A DNA stretch of 64,000 nt from Rhodopirellula sp. (GTDB taxonomy: Bacteria; Planctomycetota; Planctomycetia; Pirellulales; Thermoguttaceae): assembly GCA_012728855.1 (NCBI GenBank), contig JAAYEH010000225.1, positions 1 to 64,000 of the forward strand, written 5' to 3'. This document shows positions 29,054 through 38,026 of the stretch, piece after piece; position 1 is the stretch's first letter; each line of letters begins with the position of its first letter. The notes under the pieces are model-generated. The model worked only from the letters and a program-made list of their open reading frames with translations. It was not told the DNA's origin and did no database searches. The position numbers and the translations under genes are program-made.

Positions 29054-29090
29054 GGTTTTTCATCCAGCCAATCGGCCAGGAGGCATTTCG

Positions 29091-30455
29091 ATGCGCCTGT
29101 GTTGTGCCATGACGGCGATCTTGGCGGTGAGCTCAGCGGCAACCGCGGCGGCACCGTCGTTTCCCTACAAGGCTTATGTCACCGCCGAGGGAGTCCACGT
29201 TCGCAGCGGCCCGGGAAATAACTACTACACCACAGACAAACTCGACGTCGGCGCGGAGGTAGAGGTGCATCGACATGACCCGGGAGGGTGGTACGCTATC
29301 CGGCCGCCGCAAGGGAGTTTTGCCTGGGTTTCCGGCCGCTTCCTGAAGTTGCAGAAAGACCGGCTGGCCACCGTGATTGGCGACCGGGTCGCCGCGCGGG
29401 TGGGCAGCCGTTTCAGCGATATTCGCGACGTGATTCAAGTGCGGCTGCACCGCGATGAACTGGTCGAAGTACTCGAGACGAAGCAGATTGAGGGCGATCC
29501 CGAATCGTCCACTTGGTACAAGATCGCTCCGCCAGCGGGCGAGTTCCGCTGGATCTTCGGGAAATACGTCGACCCGGAGTACCCGCACGAGGGAATCCGC
29601 AAGGCGCCGCCGGGAAACAGCCCCTTGGTCGACTCATCGCCCGTTGTGACCGAGAGTCGCTCTGTGGCGGTGCGGATTCCGACCGACACATCCAGTTCCG
29701 AGTCGGCGACCGCAGATAGGCCCGATCCGCCGCCCTCGGCGGATGCTGGAAAAATGGAATACTCCGCCGTGGTCCAGGAACCGAAGGCCAGCGCGCTTCC
29801 CCCGTTGTCGGCAACCGCCGACGCCGGCTATGCGCAGCGATTCGTCGAGGTGCGGCCCGGTGAACCGGAACCGCCGGCGATCCGCCGCATGTCACCGGAG
29901 GAATTCCAGGCGGAACTCGACGACATGAACATGGCCTTGTCGGTCATGTTGGCCGATGAGCCCTCGCAGTGGAATTGCGACGGCCTGGCGCGCCGCGCCG
30001 AATCGCTGGTTGCCGCGGCCGAAACGGCCCTCGAACGCGGACGCGCGCGCCTTCTCCTCAGCCGTGTAAAACAGGCCCAGGACATTTGCGACCGACAGAA
30101 AACGCTGACCGCGGCTCGGACCCATACCGAACAGGACAGTCGCCGGCTCGGGGCGATCAGCCGCACGCGCGCGGAAGCCGCGACCGATGCGGAGCAGGCG
30201 GGCGAGGGACGGTTCGACGGCGTGGGGCGACTCGCGCGGGTGGTACCGGCATCGCTCGGGGCACCGCAGTTCGCCTTGAAGAATGATCGGGGGGCTGTCG
30301 AATGCTTTGTCAGCCCGGCCCCCGGCGTCAACCTTCAGTACTACGTCGGCAAACGAATCGGTGTGAGCGGGGTCCGCGGCTACTTGTCGGAACAGAAAAC
30401 GGCCCACGTCACGGCGAAGCACGTAACGCCGTTTGAGTCGAACAAGCTTCGCTGA
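29091..30455 (+). CDS. Exported SH3-domain protein
   Basis: A 454-residue protein. The signal peptide is MRLCCAMTAILAVSSAATAA, with AAAP after it. It has two bacterial SH3-like modules: one around KAYVTAEGVHVRSGPGNNYY, with a second after GDRVAARVGSRFSDIRDVIQ. A Pro/Ser-rich linker, a helical segment and a C-terminal beta region (EGRFDGVGRLARVVPA...KRIGVSGVRGYLSEQ) follow. Such proteins often bind the cell envelope; no catalytic motif is seen. ATG 29091 follows AGGAGG with a 7-base spacer. Confidence 0.88.
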   Translation: MRLCCAMTAILAVSSAATAAAPSFPYKAYVTAEGVHVRSGPGNNYYTTDKLDVGAEVEVHRHDPGGWYAIRPPQGSFAWVSGRFLKLQKDRLATVIGDRVAARVGSRFSDIRDVIQVRLHRDELVEVLETKQIEGDPESSTWYKIAPPAGEFRWIFGKYVDPEYPHEGIRKAPPGNSPLVDSSPVVTESRSVAVRIPTDTSSSESATADRPDPPPSADAGKMEYSAVVQEPKASALPPLSATADAGYAQRFVEVRPGEPEPPAIRRMSPEEFQAELDDMNMALSVMLADEPSQWNCDGLARRAESLVAAAETALERGRARLLLSRVKQAQDICDRQKTLTAARTHTEQDSRRLGAISRTRAEAATDAEQAGEGRFDGVGRLARVVPASLGAPQFALKNDRGAVECFVSPAPGVNLQYYVGKRIGVSGVRGYLSEQKTAHVTAKHVTPFESNKLR

Positions 30456-30465
30456 ATCGCCCCGC

Positions 30466-30732
30466 CTACTTCTCTTTCCTCTTGAGTTCGCTATCGTGTT
30501 GCTCGATGAACTCGCGGATCTGATCGGCGAAGTCGAGCAGCCGCTGCCATTGCTCGACGTAAAGCGTCACTGGCATCCTCTGCAACCCGTACACGCTGAT
30601 CGCGCCCTTTGCGCTGACTTTGCAGTAGAGGGTTCCCGGCTTGCGAGTCTCCTGTTCCGCGAGTAGCTTGTCGGCTTCTTCGACGGCGATCTCGCCGGCA
30701 GCGAGCTTCTTGAGGATCTCATCTCTTTTCAC
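30466..30732 (-). CDS. Small SHOCT-like protein
   Basis: An 88-residue cytoplasmic protein. The N-terminus KRDEILKKLAAGEIAVEEAD followed by KLLAEQE resembles SHOCT-like motifs found at protein ends. The rest (LYCKVSAKGAISVYGLQRMP, then VTLYVEQWQRLLDFADQIRE) has no assigned function. The GTG at 30732 is preferred because AGGAG lies 7 bases upstream. It is convergent with the SH3 gene 10 bases away. Confidence 0.75.
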   Translation of the reverse strand: MKRDEILKKLAAGEIAVEEADKLLAEQETRKPGTLYCKVSAKGAISVYGLQRMPVTLYVEQWQRLLDFADQIREFIEQHDSELKRKEK

Positions 30733-30884
30733 TTTGGTTCTCCTGAGTGCCGCGGCTCGATTTCCCCACCGCGGATAGCATACCCGCTGCCAGGATCGCT
30801 GCAAGTGGGGGCCGGCAGGGCCCGCGGAGAACGCTTTTCTACGAATTGCGAAATCACGGAATCGAGTCTTTGTTCGTAACTTCT

Positions 30885-31034
30885 ACGCGCCGTGCGCGCA
30901 TGTTTGGCTCGTTTAACCGCAACGGCCAACGGCCTGCGCGGGGGGCGGTAACAAAGCCCGCCCCGGCGCATCACGCGCAGGCCGTTGGCCGTTGCTGTTA
31001 AACGAGTTTGGTTGCGGCCCAAGGCCGCGTTAGG
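30885..31034. repeat. Element A, copy 2 (inverted repeat)
   Basis: Arms lie at 30910-30940 and 30974-31004, nearly identical to copy 1 at 225-255/290-320; the flanks also match (GCATGTTTGGCT on the left, TTGGTTGCGGCC...CCGCGTTA on the right). It fills most of the 305-base gap between the small SHOCT-like gene and the Uma2 gene, and ends 4 bases before the Uma2 stop. Confidence 0.75.
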
Positions 31035-31037
31035 TTC

Positions 31038-31676
31038 TTAGCGCTTCAACTCAGCTTTCACCCATGCTCGGAACGATCGAATCCAAAAGGTCTCGTTGGC
31101 GGTCTTCCCGTCGCTGAGGAAAGCCTGCACTTGCTCGATGGGGAGAAACGGGAATGACGCGCTGTGCGGCTGCCGCAGGTAGCCTCCGTCGCTCTCGAGT
31201 CGGTGGATTGCGATGGTGTCGCCGTCGCAGATCCAAACCTCGGGCACTCCCAACGCCGCGTAGATTCGCAGTTGATCGAGAGAACTCGAAGTGATGTCGA
31301 CCTCGATCGCCAAGTCAGGAGGCGGATCCTCGGCAAGGTCGATTTCCATACGGCCACAAACGCGGAACTGATTGGCGACATAATAGCACTCGTCCGGTTC
31401 GACCCCCTTCTGTTTCATCTGCGCCTTGAGGGTTGTGCTACCGCCACTGGCGATTGGGATCTCCAGTTCTTCGGTCATCGCCTCGATCATTCTCGCCAGC
31501 AACGTCTTGATCCGCTCGTGTTCTGTCGAGGGGGACATGATCTCCAATACTCCCTCATCGTAGGCGAAACGATGGCCGGCGCTGTCGGTTTCGGCAACGA
31601 GGGCCTCAAACGTCGCCCAAGAGACGTTGTTGAGCACAACACGGCTTTCGCTTTGTCCGCTGGTAACAACGGCCAT
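31038..31676 (-). CDS. Uma2 family (DUF820) restriction-endonuclease-fold protein
   Basis: A 212-residue protein of the PD-(D/E)XK-fold family named Uma2. Visible are FAYDEGVLEIMSPSTEHERI, VEPDECYYVAN, the putative active-site strand PDLAIEVDITSSS (Asp, Glu, Asp) and VPEVWICDGDTI. Biological function is unknown; members are abundant in cyanobacteria and planctomycetes. ATG 31676 follows GAGGT. It lies 89 bases downstream of the kinase-tubulin gene on the same strand, and element D copy 3 sits between them. Confidence 0.88.
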   Translation of the reverse strand: MAVVTSGQSESRVVLNNVSWATFEALVAETDSAGHRFAYDEGVLEIMSPSTEHERIKTLLARMIEAMTEELEIPIASGGSTTLKAQMKQKGVEPDECYYVANQFRVCGRMEIDLAEDPPPDLAIEVDITSSSLDQLRIYAALGVPEVWICDGDTIAIHRLESDGGYLRQPHSASFPFLPIEQVQAFLSDGKTANETFWIRSFRAWVKAELKR

Positions 31677-31718
31677 AAACGGACCTCGCAATGTCGTTGG
31701 CTTGACGGAACATGGCAG

Positions 31719-31740
31719 GAGGGGCACCCGACCCCTTCTT
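31719..31740. repeat. Element D, copy 3 (arm only)
   Basis: The reverse complement reads AAGAAGGGGTCGGGTGCCCC, matching the tip of the element at 16843 (AAGGGGTCGGGTGC). It sits between the kinase-tubulin gene and the Uma2 gene. Confidence 0.55.
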
Positions 31741-31765
31741 CACCTTAGGAGATTGTACTCGAACT

Positions 31766-34700
31766 TCAATCGCCGGTACACCCACGGACCTGAAGCCGCT
31801 TCCACACCACGTCGATCCGAGTGTGCAGCCGTGCGGTCAGTTCGGCGTAGCCGCGGTTGTTGTCGCAGATCGCGGCGGCCACCTGGCCGAACGGCATGTC
31901 TGCGAACTCCTGGCAGAAGACCAACTCGTTGTCGAATTCGAGGCCCACGGTTTGCCCGACGCCAAGGACTTGCTCCGCGGCGCCGCCGAGCCCGTGGTCC
32001 GCCGAAACCGGCAGAAACGCCAGTAGTCGCTTGCCGCCGCCACACGTCGCGAGCCGGGCCGACGATTGTGACTGAATCTGGCGTAACGGTTCGGGATCGG
32101 ACGCTGCTTGTTCGAGCAATCGAACCACAGCGTCCGTGTCGCGGATCGCAGCGACCGCTGCACGTCCGGCCGCGATTTGCAGGGCCGATGGCAGCCAACG
32201 CGACAGCTCGCGACATTGGACCAACAGGCCTTTCATGCCTCCTTGCGGAGCAAGATGCTCGCGGGCGAATTCCGCCGCTAGCCTGTCGATGATCTCACCG
32301 AAGCGATCTTCGATTTGCCGGCGAGTTCGATCCTCAACGGATCGCTGCACATCGAGAGGCGCGTCGGGATTGCCGTTTGGATCGTCGGCGGCCGTCTGGG
32401 GAAAGCGGTTCGCGACCAGGTTCAATTCCTGCAGCAGGCTGCCCGACTGGTCGCGGAGCCAGGCGAGTTCGCTGCGGAGGACGCGCACCATCTGTTCGGC
32501 GGCCCAGTTCTCGGTTTGCTCCAACCGCAGGGCGACAATGGCTTGCCAGGCATCCCAGACCCGACGTTCCTGCTGCCGTCGCCGAGTGAACCATCTGCGC
32601 CGACCGGTTGCCCCGGCAAGACAGTCGGCGACCACATGGCCGAGCTGCGCTTCCCTATCGCGAACATGGCTCGAAAACACTCGGCCCAGATCGTTGAGAC
32701 GGCCTTCCAAACGCTGAATCACCTGGCGGAGCGCGGCCAAGGAAAACACGTCGGCATCCACAATTTCACCGAGCCGGTTGCGAATCGCTCTGCCGCGGTT
32801 TTTCGCGAGTTCCTTGGCGCTCGCCGAAAGCCGCCATTGCCAGGTTGCCGGAGACAGACCGTCCGGTCGCGTTTCGCCCAGCGGTGGACCGACGGCAGCC
32901 GTGATTTCCGCCAGGATCTCTTGCGTCGACCGCGCACGGGTATCGGCAAGGACCGGTCCCAGGATGCCGCGGGCAAACTGATCGAGGGTCGAGCCGAGCA
33001 CTTCTTCGGCCAGACGGCGTATTTCCAGGACCATCGCGTCGCTGTTCATCGCGAATTCATCGATGGCGTCATCCGACACTTTCGCGATCGCGTCTCCGAT
33101 CCGTCGTCTCGTGCCAGACGAGTCTTCTCCGGCACTCCGCAGGCCGCCACGACGGTCGGCAGGGTTGCCGCACCAACGGCGTAGAACCGCGGAAGCCAAG
33201 CGATTGGCGGTCTCGTCGACGAGATCGCTATGGAGGCATCCGACCCGGCTGAGGCCAAATGTCCGGTAACGGACCCCTGTGTCGCCGTTCGCGGCTCCTT
33301 CGGACGGTTGTTGACGGCAGGCGTCGAAGACCCCCGCAGCGCTCGTCGCCGAATTCAGGTACAGGTATTCGGCCACCGCATCGGCCGCTTTCTCGCAATG
33401 CTTCTGGTTGAGATCGTCGCCGAGGTACACCAGGTAGGTGTCGCGAAAGGTGGGGCCGCGGCTGAAGGCCGGCAGCCCGCACGCTTCGTCGCCGGGATAC
33501 CCTTCTCGGCAGAATTGTTCCAGTTCCATCAGGCATACGCTCGCGTTGGCCGCGCCGAGGTCGGCTTCTCTGCCGTGCCCTCCCGATCCGTAGAGAAGGA
33601 TTCCACAAAGGCCCTCATCGGCAAGACACAGCTCCTGCAGCGCATGGCGAATCAGGTAGGCGGTGTCGATCACCATGCCGCCACCCGAGCCGCCGGAGAT
33701 CGAGGCCACGACATAAATGCGAGGGTCGGACGAGGCGACCTTCATGCCGGTGGCCTCGGCCGATGCGGCGAGCGACGCCTCCGATGTGATCGTCTGGAGA
33801 ATCGTCCGCAGCCGATCCGCGAATATCGGACCGTGGTCCACCATCGCCAGACGGCCTAGCGGCCGCAGCCCTTCCGTCTGGAGCGAAGCGGGGATGTTGT
33901 ACAGCCACCGCCGGCTCAACCATTTCAGCACGCGGTCCGACTCGTCGCGGTAGTGCGCCGGACGGCGCAAAGGCATCAGCAAGGTGTCACGAAAATCCAG
34001 GGCCGTCGCTTCGTTTCCCTGGACGGCATTGTGGATCTCTCGACGGTCCGTATCGACCAGCAGCATCGCCAGGCTCGGCACGATACATCCGCCGAAGCGA
34101 TTCCGCAGGCGGCCGCGGAGTTGTCGAAGGACTGCGGCTGCCGCGCCTCCGATACCGAGGAACAAAGTGGGACGCAGTTGCGCCGATTCCTCGCTGGCAA
34201 CGACCGGAGGAAGCTCGGCGGCCGGCTTGGGCGCGGGGGCCAGAACCAGCGGACTGGGTTCGCCCGGACGCGGCTGCGGCGGACACTGCCACGACGGCTT
34301 CGAGCCCGACTCGCGGATCAACTCCGTGGCCAACAGCGAGCCGGGCGTTGTATCACTTGTCGAATCCGGTTGTACGGCCGGTCGGGAAACGCCGCCGGTC
34401 GAATGGTCACCCCGCAGCGCTTCCACCAAGGCAAGGCAACTGGGAAAGCGATCCGACGGGTCTTTGGCAAGCGATCGGGCGATCGCCGCCCGGTCGGACT
34501 CCGGCAAGACGCCGAGTTGAGGCTTGCTGTAGCGGTGCTGCGACGCCAGTTGCGCGGCAGTGCGGCCCGGAAACGGCAGCACACCGCTGAGCATTTCCTG
34601 GTAGACGATGGACAGGCTGTACTGGTCGCTCGTGGAACTGATCGTGTCGTCGAAAGCTTCGGGAGGCGCGTAGACCGGTGTGAGGCCCGCGACCAGAGAG

Positions 34701-35206
34701 ATATGGGTATGTTGCAGATCCTTGACCAGCCCGAAATCGGCCACTTTGATATGGCCGCCGACGAGGAGCAGGTTCTCCGGCTTGATGTCCAGATGCTGCA
34801 GTGAATAATGCACGCGGAGGTAATCCAGCGCGTCGGCGGCGTCGGCCATGTAGCCGAGCAATTCGTCGCGAGGGATGCCGGCGGCGGCCGCCCGGCGGCA
34901 TTCGTCGAAACGGTCCTTGAGACTCCGCTCCGCCAGCTCGGTGACGATGATCAGTTGACCGTCAACGACCTCAACCCGTTCCAGCGACAGCAGAAACGGA
35001 TGGCGCGCTTCCTTGACGCGGCTCAGTGCCTTCAACTCGCAGGCGGCGCGTGTCTCGTCGAGATGGCCGTAGACGAACTTGATCGCTTTTTCCAGCCCGC
35101 CGGGGGCCTCCGCTCTCCAGACTTCACCGTATCCTCCGGCCCCGATACGTTCTCGAATCGTGTAGCCGGCAATCGGCTCGGTTTTGTGCAAAAGCGGTGT
35201 TGACAC
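31766..35206 (-). CDS. Ser/Thr protein kinase fused to a tubulin/FtsZ-like GTPase domain
   Basis: A 1146-residue protein. Residues about 13-268 are a complete kinase: IGAGGYGEVW, Lys about 43, HLDIKPENLL with Asp about 140, DFG about 158, and APPE. A Pro-rich linker (about 270-345) follows. The second domain starts with TLFLGIGGAAAAVLRQLRG (T1-like loop) and LLVDTD (compare NTD of FtsZ), and has the GTP-binding glycine loop ASISGGSGGGMVIDTAYL near 505 (compare GGGTGTG). This pattern fits the FtsZl-1/Tubulin_2 family. The last about 500 residues are helical (coiled). It is second in an operon, 24 bases after the FHA-EAL gene. A kinase-GTPase fusion suggests phosphorylation-controlled polymer assembly; this is inference. 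Confidence 0.85.
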   Translation of the reverse strand: MSTPLLHKTEPIAGYTIRERIGAGGYGEVWRAEAPGGLEKAIKFVYGHLDETRAACELKALSRVKEARHPFLLSLERVEVVDGQLIIVTELAERSLKDRFDECRRAAAAGIPRDELLGYMADAADALDYLRVHYSLQHLDIKPENLLLVGGHIKVADFGLVKDLQHTHISLVAGLTPVYAPPEAFDDTISSTSDQYSLSIVYQEMLSGVLPFPGRTAAQLASQHRYSKPQLGVLPESDRAAIARSLAKDPSDRFPSCLALVEALRGDHSTGGVSRPAVQPDSTSDTTPGSLLATELIRESGSKPSWQCPPQPRPGEPSPLVLAPAPKPAAELPPVVASEESAQLRPTLFLGIGGAAAAVLRQLRGRLRNRFGGCIVPSLAMLLVDTDRREIHNAVQGNEATALDFRDTLLMPLRRPAHYRDESDRVLKWLSRRWLYNIPASLQTEGLRPLGRLAMVDHGPIFADRLRTILQTITSEASLAASAEATGMKVASSDPRIYVVASISGGSGGGMVIDTAYLIRHALQELCLADEGLCGILLYGSGGHGREADLGAANASVCLMELEQFCREGYPGDEACGLPAFSRGPTFRDTYLVYLGDDLNQKHCEKAADAVAEYLYLNSATSAAGVFDACRQQPSEGAANGDTGVRYRTFGLSRVGCLHSDLVDETANRLASAVLRRWCGNPADRRGGLRSAGEDSSGTRRRIGDAIAKVSDDAIDEFAMNSDAMVLEIRRLAEEVLGSTLDQFARGILGPVLADTRARSTQEILAEITAAVGPPLGETRPDGLSPATWQWRLSASAKELAKNRGRAIRNRLGEIVDADVFSLAALRQVIQRLEGRLNDLGRVFSSHVRDREAQLGHVVADCLAGATGRRRWFTRRRQQERRVWDAWQAIVALRLEQTENWAAEQMVRVLRSELAWLRDQSGSLLQELNLVANRFPQTAADDPNGNPDAPLDVQRSVEDRTRRQIEDRFGEIIDRLAAEFAREHLAPQGGMKGLLVQCRELSRWLPSALQIAAGRAAVAAIRDTDAVVRLLEQAASDPEPLRQIQSQSSARLATCGGGKRLLAFLPVSADHGLGGAAEQVLGVGQTVGLEFDNELVFCQEFADMPFGQVAAAICDNNRGYAELTARLHTRIDVVWKRLQVRGCTGD

Positions 35207-35230
35207 GTCAATCGGCGGATGAGAAGGCGG

Positions 35231-36397
35231 TTATCCTCGTTCGATACTCTTGATATCTCCGGCGTCGCGATCCGTGGCTGCCGGGAATGCAGACTCCAAC
35301 AGACCGGCGAAAGACCCCTGAGCGAAGCGGCAGCCGGCGCGACGACAAAGGTCCGCGTCGTCGCCGCTGCCAATGCCGCTGGCCACGACGATCGCCCCGA
35401 TGTCGGTGGCGGCCCGCACAATTTCCTCCAGTTGGCTGCGTTGCCGCGGTCGGCGGGTGAGACCCTGGGTGAGCGCCGGCGCCAGTTTCAGCAATTCGGG
35501 CGGGTTTCGGCGGAGCTGTCCGATCCGCGGCGAGCCGGATGCGAAACCGCCGTAGGCGATCGACACGTTCGCTTCGCGGAGTCGGCTGCAAAACTCCTGG
35601 AAATAGCTGCTGTCGCTCACTGCGTTTTCCGGCACTTGCACAAACAACCGCCGGTCCTCGCCGAAGGCCGCGGCGAGCTGCTCGAGCGATTCCGTCAGTC
35701 CCTCGGCGCCGAGATCGGAGGCGTCGAGAGGAATCAAGAGGTAGGTTTCCAACGGCTGGTCCGAGGCGCCTTCGACGGCGAGAATCCTGCTGAGCCACCG
35801 TAGCCGCGACATCAAACGACATTCGGCGGCCGCCGGGGCGACGGTCGCTCGCGACGGCAGAACGCTCCCATCCTCGACGGCCTCGTAGCCGGCCACGCGG
35901 CCGTCGACAAGATCGACCACGGGGTGATAGGCGTGTACGAATCCGCGATGGATCAGCACCTCGTGCAGCCTGCGAACCTCCTGCAACGTTGAGCGAGGAT
36001 CGAGATCGTCTTGCCCCTCGCCTATCGCGAGATCGATCACCTGGGTCGCCGTCTGCCGCGATGCGGCAGAGCTGCCGGAAAAGAAGCTGAATTCGACGTC
36101 GGCAAACGCTACGAGATCGCCGTCGTGAAGCACCGCTTCTTCAATTTGCTTGCCGTTGAGAAAGGTTCCGTTCGTGCTGCCGAGATCCTCCAGACGGTAG
36201 ATCGAGCCCCGTTTGACGATCAGGGCATGCTCTCGCGAAACGCGGCTGGAGGGAATGTGCAAGTCGGCCGTTTCATTGCGGCCCACGGTAATAGGAAACG
36301 ACTCCAACAACGTTTGCTCGGGCTTGCCGCCATCCGGTGAGTATTGCTCCAGGCGGGGAGTCTCGACGGCGCAGTTGTGAATCAATTGGGTTTGCAT
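35231..36397 (-). CDS. FHA domain protein with degenerate EAL domain
   Basis: A 388-residue protein. The FHA domain (about 33-105) has VGRNETADLHIP, SRVSREH and STNGTFLNG, the residues that bind phosphothreonine. After a linker comes an EAL-like domain (from about 140): HAYHPVVDLVDGRVAGYEAV keeps the fold, but EAL reads EAV, the metal-binding DDFGTG is replaced (AYGGFASGSP), and KID reads KLA. It should be catalytically dead, perhaps binding cyclic-di-GMP or a partner. The start at ATG 36397 is chosen because an extended -10 lies just upstream at 36436; in-frame codons reach 36484. Next gene: kinase-tubulin fusion 24 bases on, a probable FHA ligand. Confidence 0.85.
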   Translation of the reverse strand: MQTQLIHNCAVETPRLEQYSPDGGKPEQTLLESFPITVGRNETADLHIPSSRVSREHALIVKRGSIYRLEDLGSTNGTFLNGKQIEEAVLHDGDLVAFADVEFSFFSGSSAASRQTATQVIDLAIGEGQDDLDPRSTLQEVRRLHEVLIHRGFVHAYHPVVDLVDGRVAGYEAVEDGSVLPSRATVAPAAAECRLMSRLRWLSRILAVEGASDQPLETYLLIPLDASDLGAEGLTESLEQLAAAFGEDRRLFVQVPENAVSDSSYFQEFCSRLREANVSIAYGGFASGSPRIGQLRRNPPELLKLAPALTQGLTRRPRQRSQLEEIVRAATDIGAIVVASGIGSGDDADLCRRAGCRFAQGSFAGLLESAFPAATDRDAGDIKSIERG

Positions 36398-36435
36398 GAG
36401 AAGCGTGGAAAAGAAGAACAGTGTGTTCCACGAGA

Positions 36436-36441
36436 AGTATA
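36436..36441 (-). promoter_or_regulatory. Extended -10 promoter candidate for the FHA/kinase-tubulin operon
   Basis: On the minus strand the sequence reads TGCTATACT: a TATACT hexamer with the TGn extension. It would start RNA about 30 bases before ATG 36397. No good -35 is present. Confidence 0.4.
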
Positions 36442-36655
36442 GCATCGTCCGAGCGGTGAGGCGGTTGTGCCCGGTTTTGAACAACCACCCGTCATAATCG
36501 TCAGCATCGGCGAGAACAGCCGTGTCGCAACCAAGCCGAAATGCCCAAAACCTGGTGCGCAGGCTTCTGTTTGGAGCCTACGCGGATGATTTGCCCCTTG
36601 CGATTGCGTGGCCTAGATTTGAAGTGGTGCGCAAGTCCGTTCTCATCGGCTTTCT

Positions 36656-38026
36656 ATGTCCGCTTCACAAACGTCCGACTCGCCGACTGTTTTGCTCGTG
36701 GCTCGGGATCGCGCGCTGCTGCGCCACCTGGCCCGTTTCCTGAACACGTTCGGATACCAGGTCGAACCGGTTGCGGAAACCGGGCTCGCTCTGGCCCTGC
36801 TGGCGACAGAGCCGCCCCAGTTGATGATTGTCGACGGGGAAGACGGCAACCGGTCGGCGATTGATTTCTGCCGGAAAGCTGCGGGTTCCGACTGCAACGA
36901 ACACACGCATATCCTGCTCTTGGTCCGATCGCTGGCGGATGTCGACGTGGCCGAGGCGCTCGAAGCCGGTGTCGACGATTTCCTGACCAAACCGGTGGTC
37001 TACGGAGAATTGCTCGCCAGATTGCGAGCCGGGGCGAGGGCCTGGCAGTTTGAGGATCGTGCTCGACGGCAGCGTCGCGTTGACGCTGTAACCGGGTTGC
37101 CCGGCGCGGCGGCTCTTCACCAGCGGATCAACCGGATTCTGTCCGCCTCGACCGACGCCCTGGAAGTGGCATGTGTCGCCCTCGATCTGGACTTCTTTGG
37201 CCGGATGGTCCGCGTACACGGTCGCGTTGCCGGAGAAGAAGTACGAAAGCGGATCGCTGGCATTCTCGGCGATGCCTGCGACGAGACGATCTTCCCCGCC
37301 GCATTGGGCTCGGCTCGATTCGGCTGCCTTCTGACTGGCAAGAGCGAGGAGGAAGCCGCGGATTGGGCGGAGAATCTCCGCGGCGTCATCGCCCAGACCG
37401 CGTGGCCCCTGGAAGGGACGACGACGCCGTTGTCCTTATCCGCCAGTTTCGGCATCTCCAGCCAAATCGCCGAATACGGCTCGGCCGACGAGTTGATCGC
37501 CCGCGCCGTCGATGCCTTGCGGCGAGCGAAGCTTTCGGGTCGAAACTGCATCGTTTGCGACGGCGAGCTTGCCGAGGAAGAACGCGACTGGGCCGATCGG
37601 GCCGCTCCGGGAAAGCTCTTCGAACGCTCTGCCGCACGCGACGTAATGACGCCCAATTGCCTGGTCTTGCGTCAGGGCGAACCGGCGACCGTGGCTTCCA
37701 CTCTGCTGGATCGCACACGGCTCGATTTGATTGCGCTAGTCGACGGAGACGGACGTTATGCCGGGGCGGTCGCCGCAGAAGATCTGCTCGACGATCCACC
37801 GGCGGCCTGCACCGATCAGGGGGTGCCGTCGTTTGAGGCGGAAACGCCGCTGGTAACGCTTTTGGAGTTCTTCGCGCGTCGTGGCGGCCGGGTGGCCGTC
37901 ATCGTCGAGCAAGGCAAGCCGATCGGCTACGTCACCGCGCAATCGCTGGCCGAACTGACCGTGCCGCCCAGCCTGGCCAGCGCCGAATGGCCCCAATTCG
38001 GTTCGAATTACCTTGCCGGGGGTTAA
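36656..38026 (+). CDS. Receiver protein with degenerate GGDEF domain and CBS pair
   Basis: A 456-residue cytoplasmic protein. Receiver domain about 11-125 with acceptor Asp about 60 (LMIVDGEDG) and Lys about 112 (DFLTKP). GGDEF-fold domain about 140-310: DAVTGLPGAAALHQRI and ALDLDFFGRM are recognisable, but the signature GG(D/E)EF reads GSARFG, so cyclase activity is unlikely. The C-terminal third has two CBS motifs (ARDVMTPNCLVLRQGEPATV, DLIALVDGDGRYAGAV, VAVIVEQGKPIGYVTAQSL), which bind nucleotides. It is transcribed away from the FHA-EAL/kinase-tubulin operon across a 258-base region. No cognate histidine kinase is adjacent. Confidence 0.85.
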   Translation: MSASQTSDSPTVLLVARDRALLRHLARFLNTFGYQVEPVAETGLALALLATEPPQLMIVDGEDGNRSAIDFCRKAAGSDCNEHTHILLLVRSLADVDVAEALEAGVDDFLTKPVVYGELLARLRAGARAWQFEDRARRQRRVDAVTGLPGAAALHQRINRILSASTDALEVACVALDLDFFGRMVRVHGRVAGEEVRKRIAGILGDACDETIFPAALGSARFGCLLTGKSEEEAADWAENLRGVIAQTAWPLEGTTTPLSLSASFGISSQIAEYGSADELIARAVDALRRAKLSGRNCIVCDGELAEEERDWADRAAPGKLFERSAARDVMTPNCLVLRQGEPATVASTLLDRTRLDLIALVDGDGRYAGAVAAEDLLDDPPAACTDQGVPSFEAETPLVTLLEFFARRGGRVAVIVEQGKPIGYVTAQSLAELTVPPSLASAEWPQFGSNYLAGG

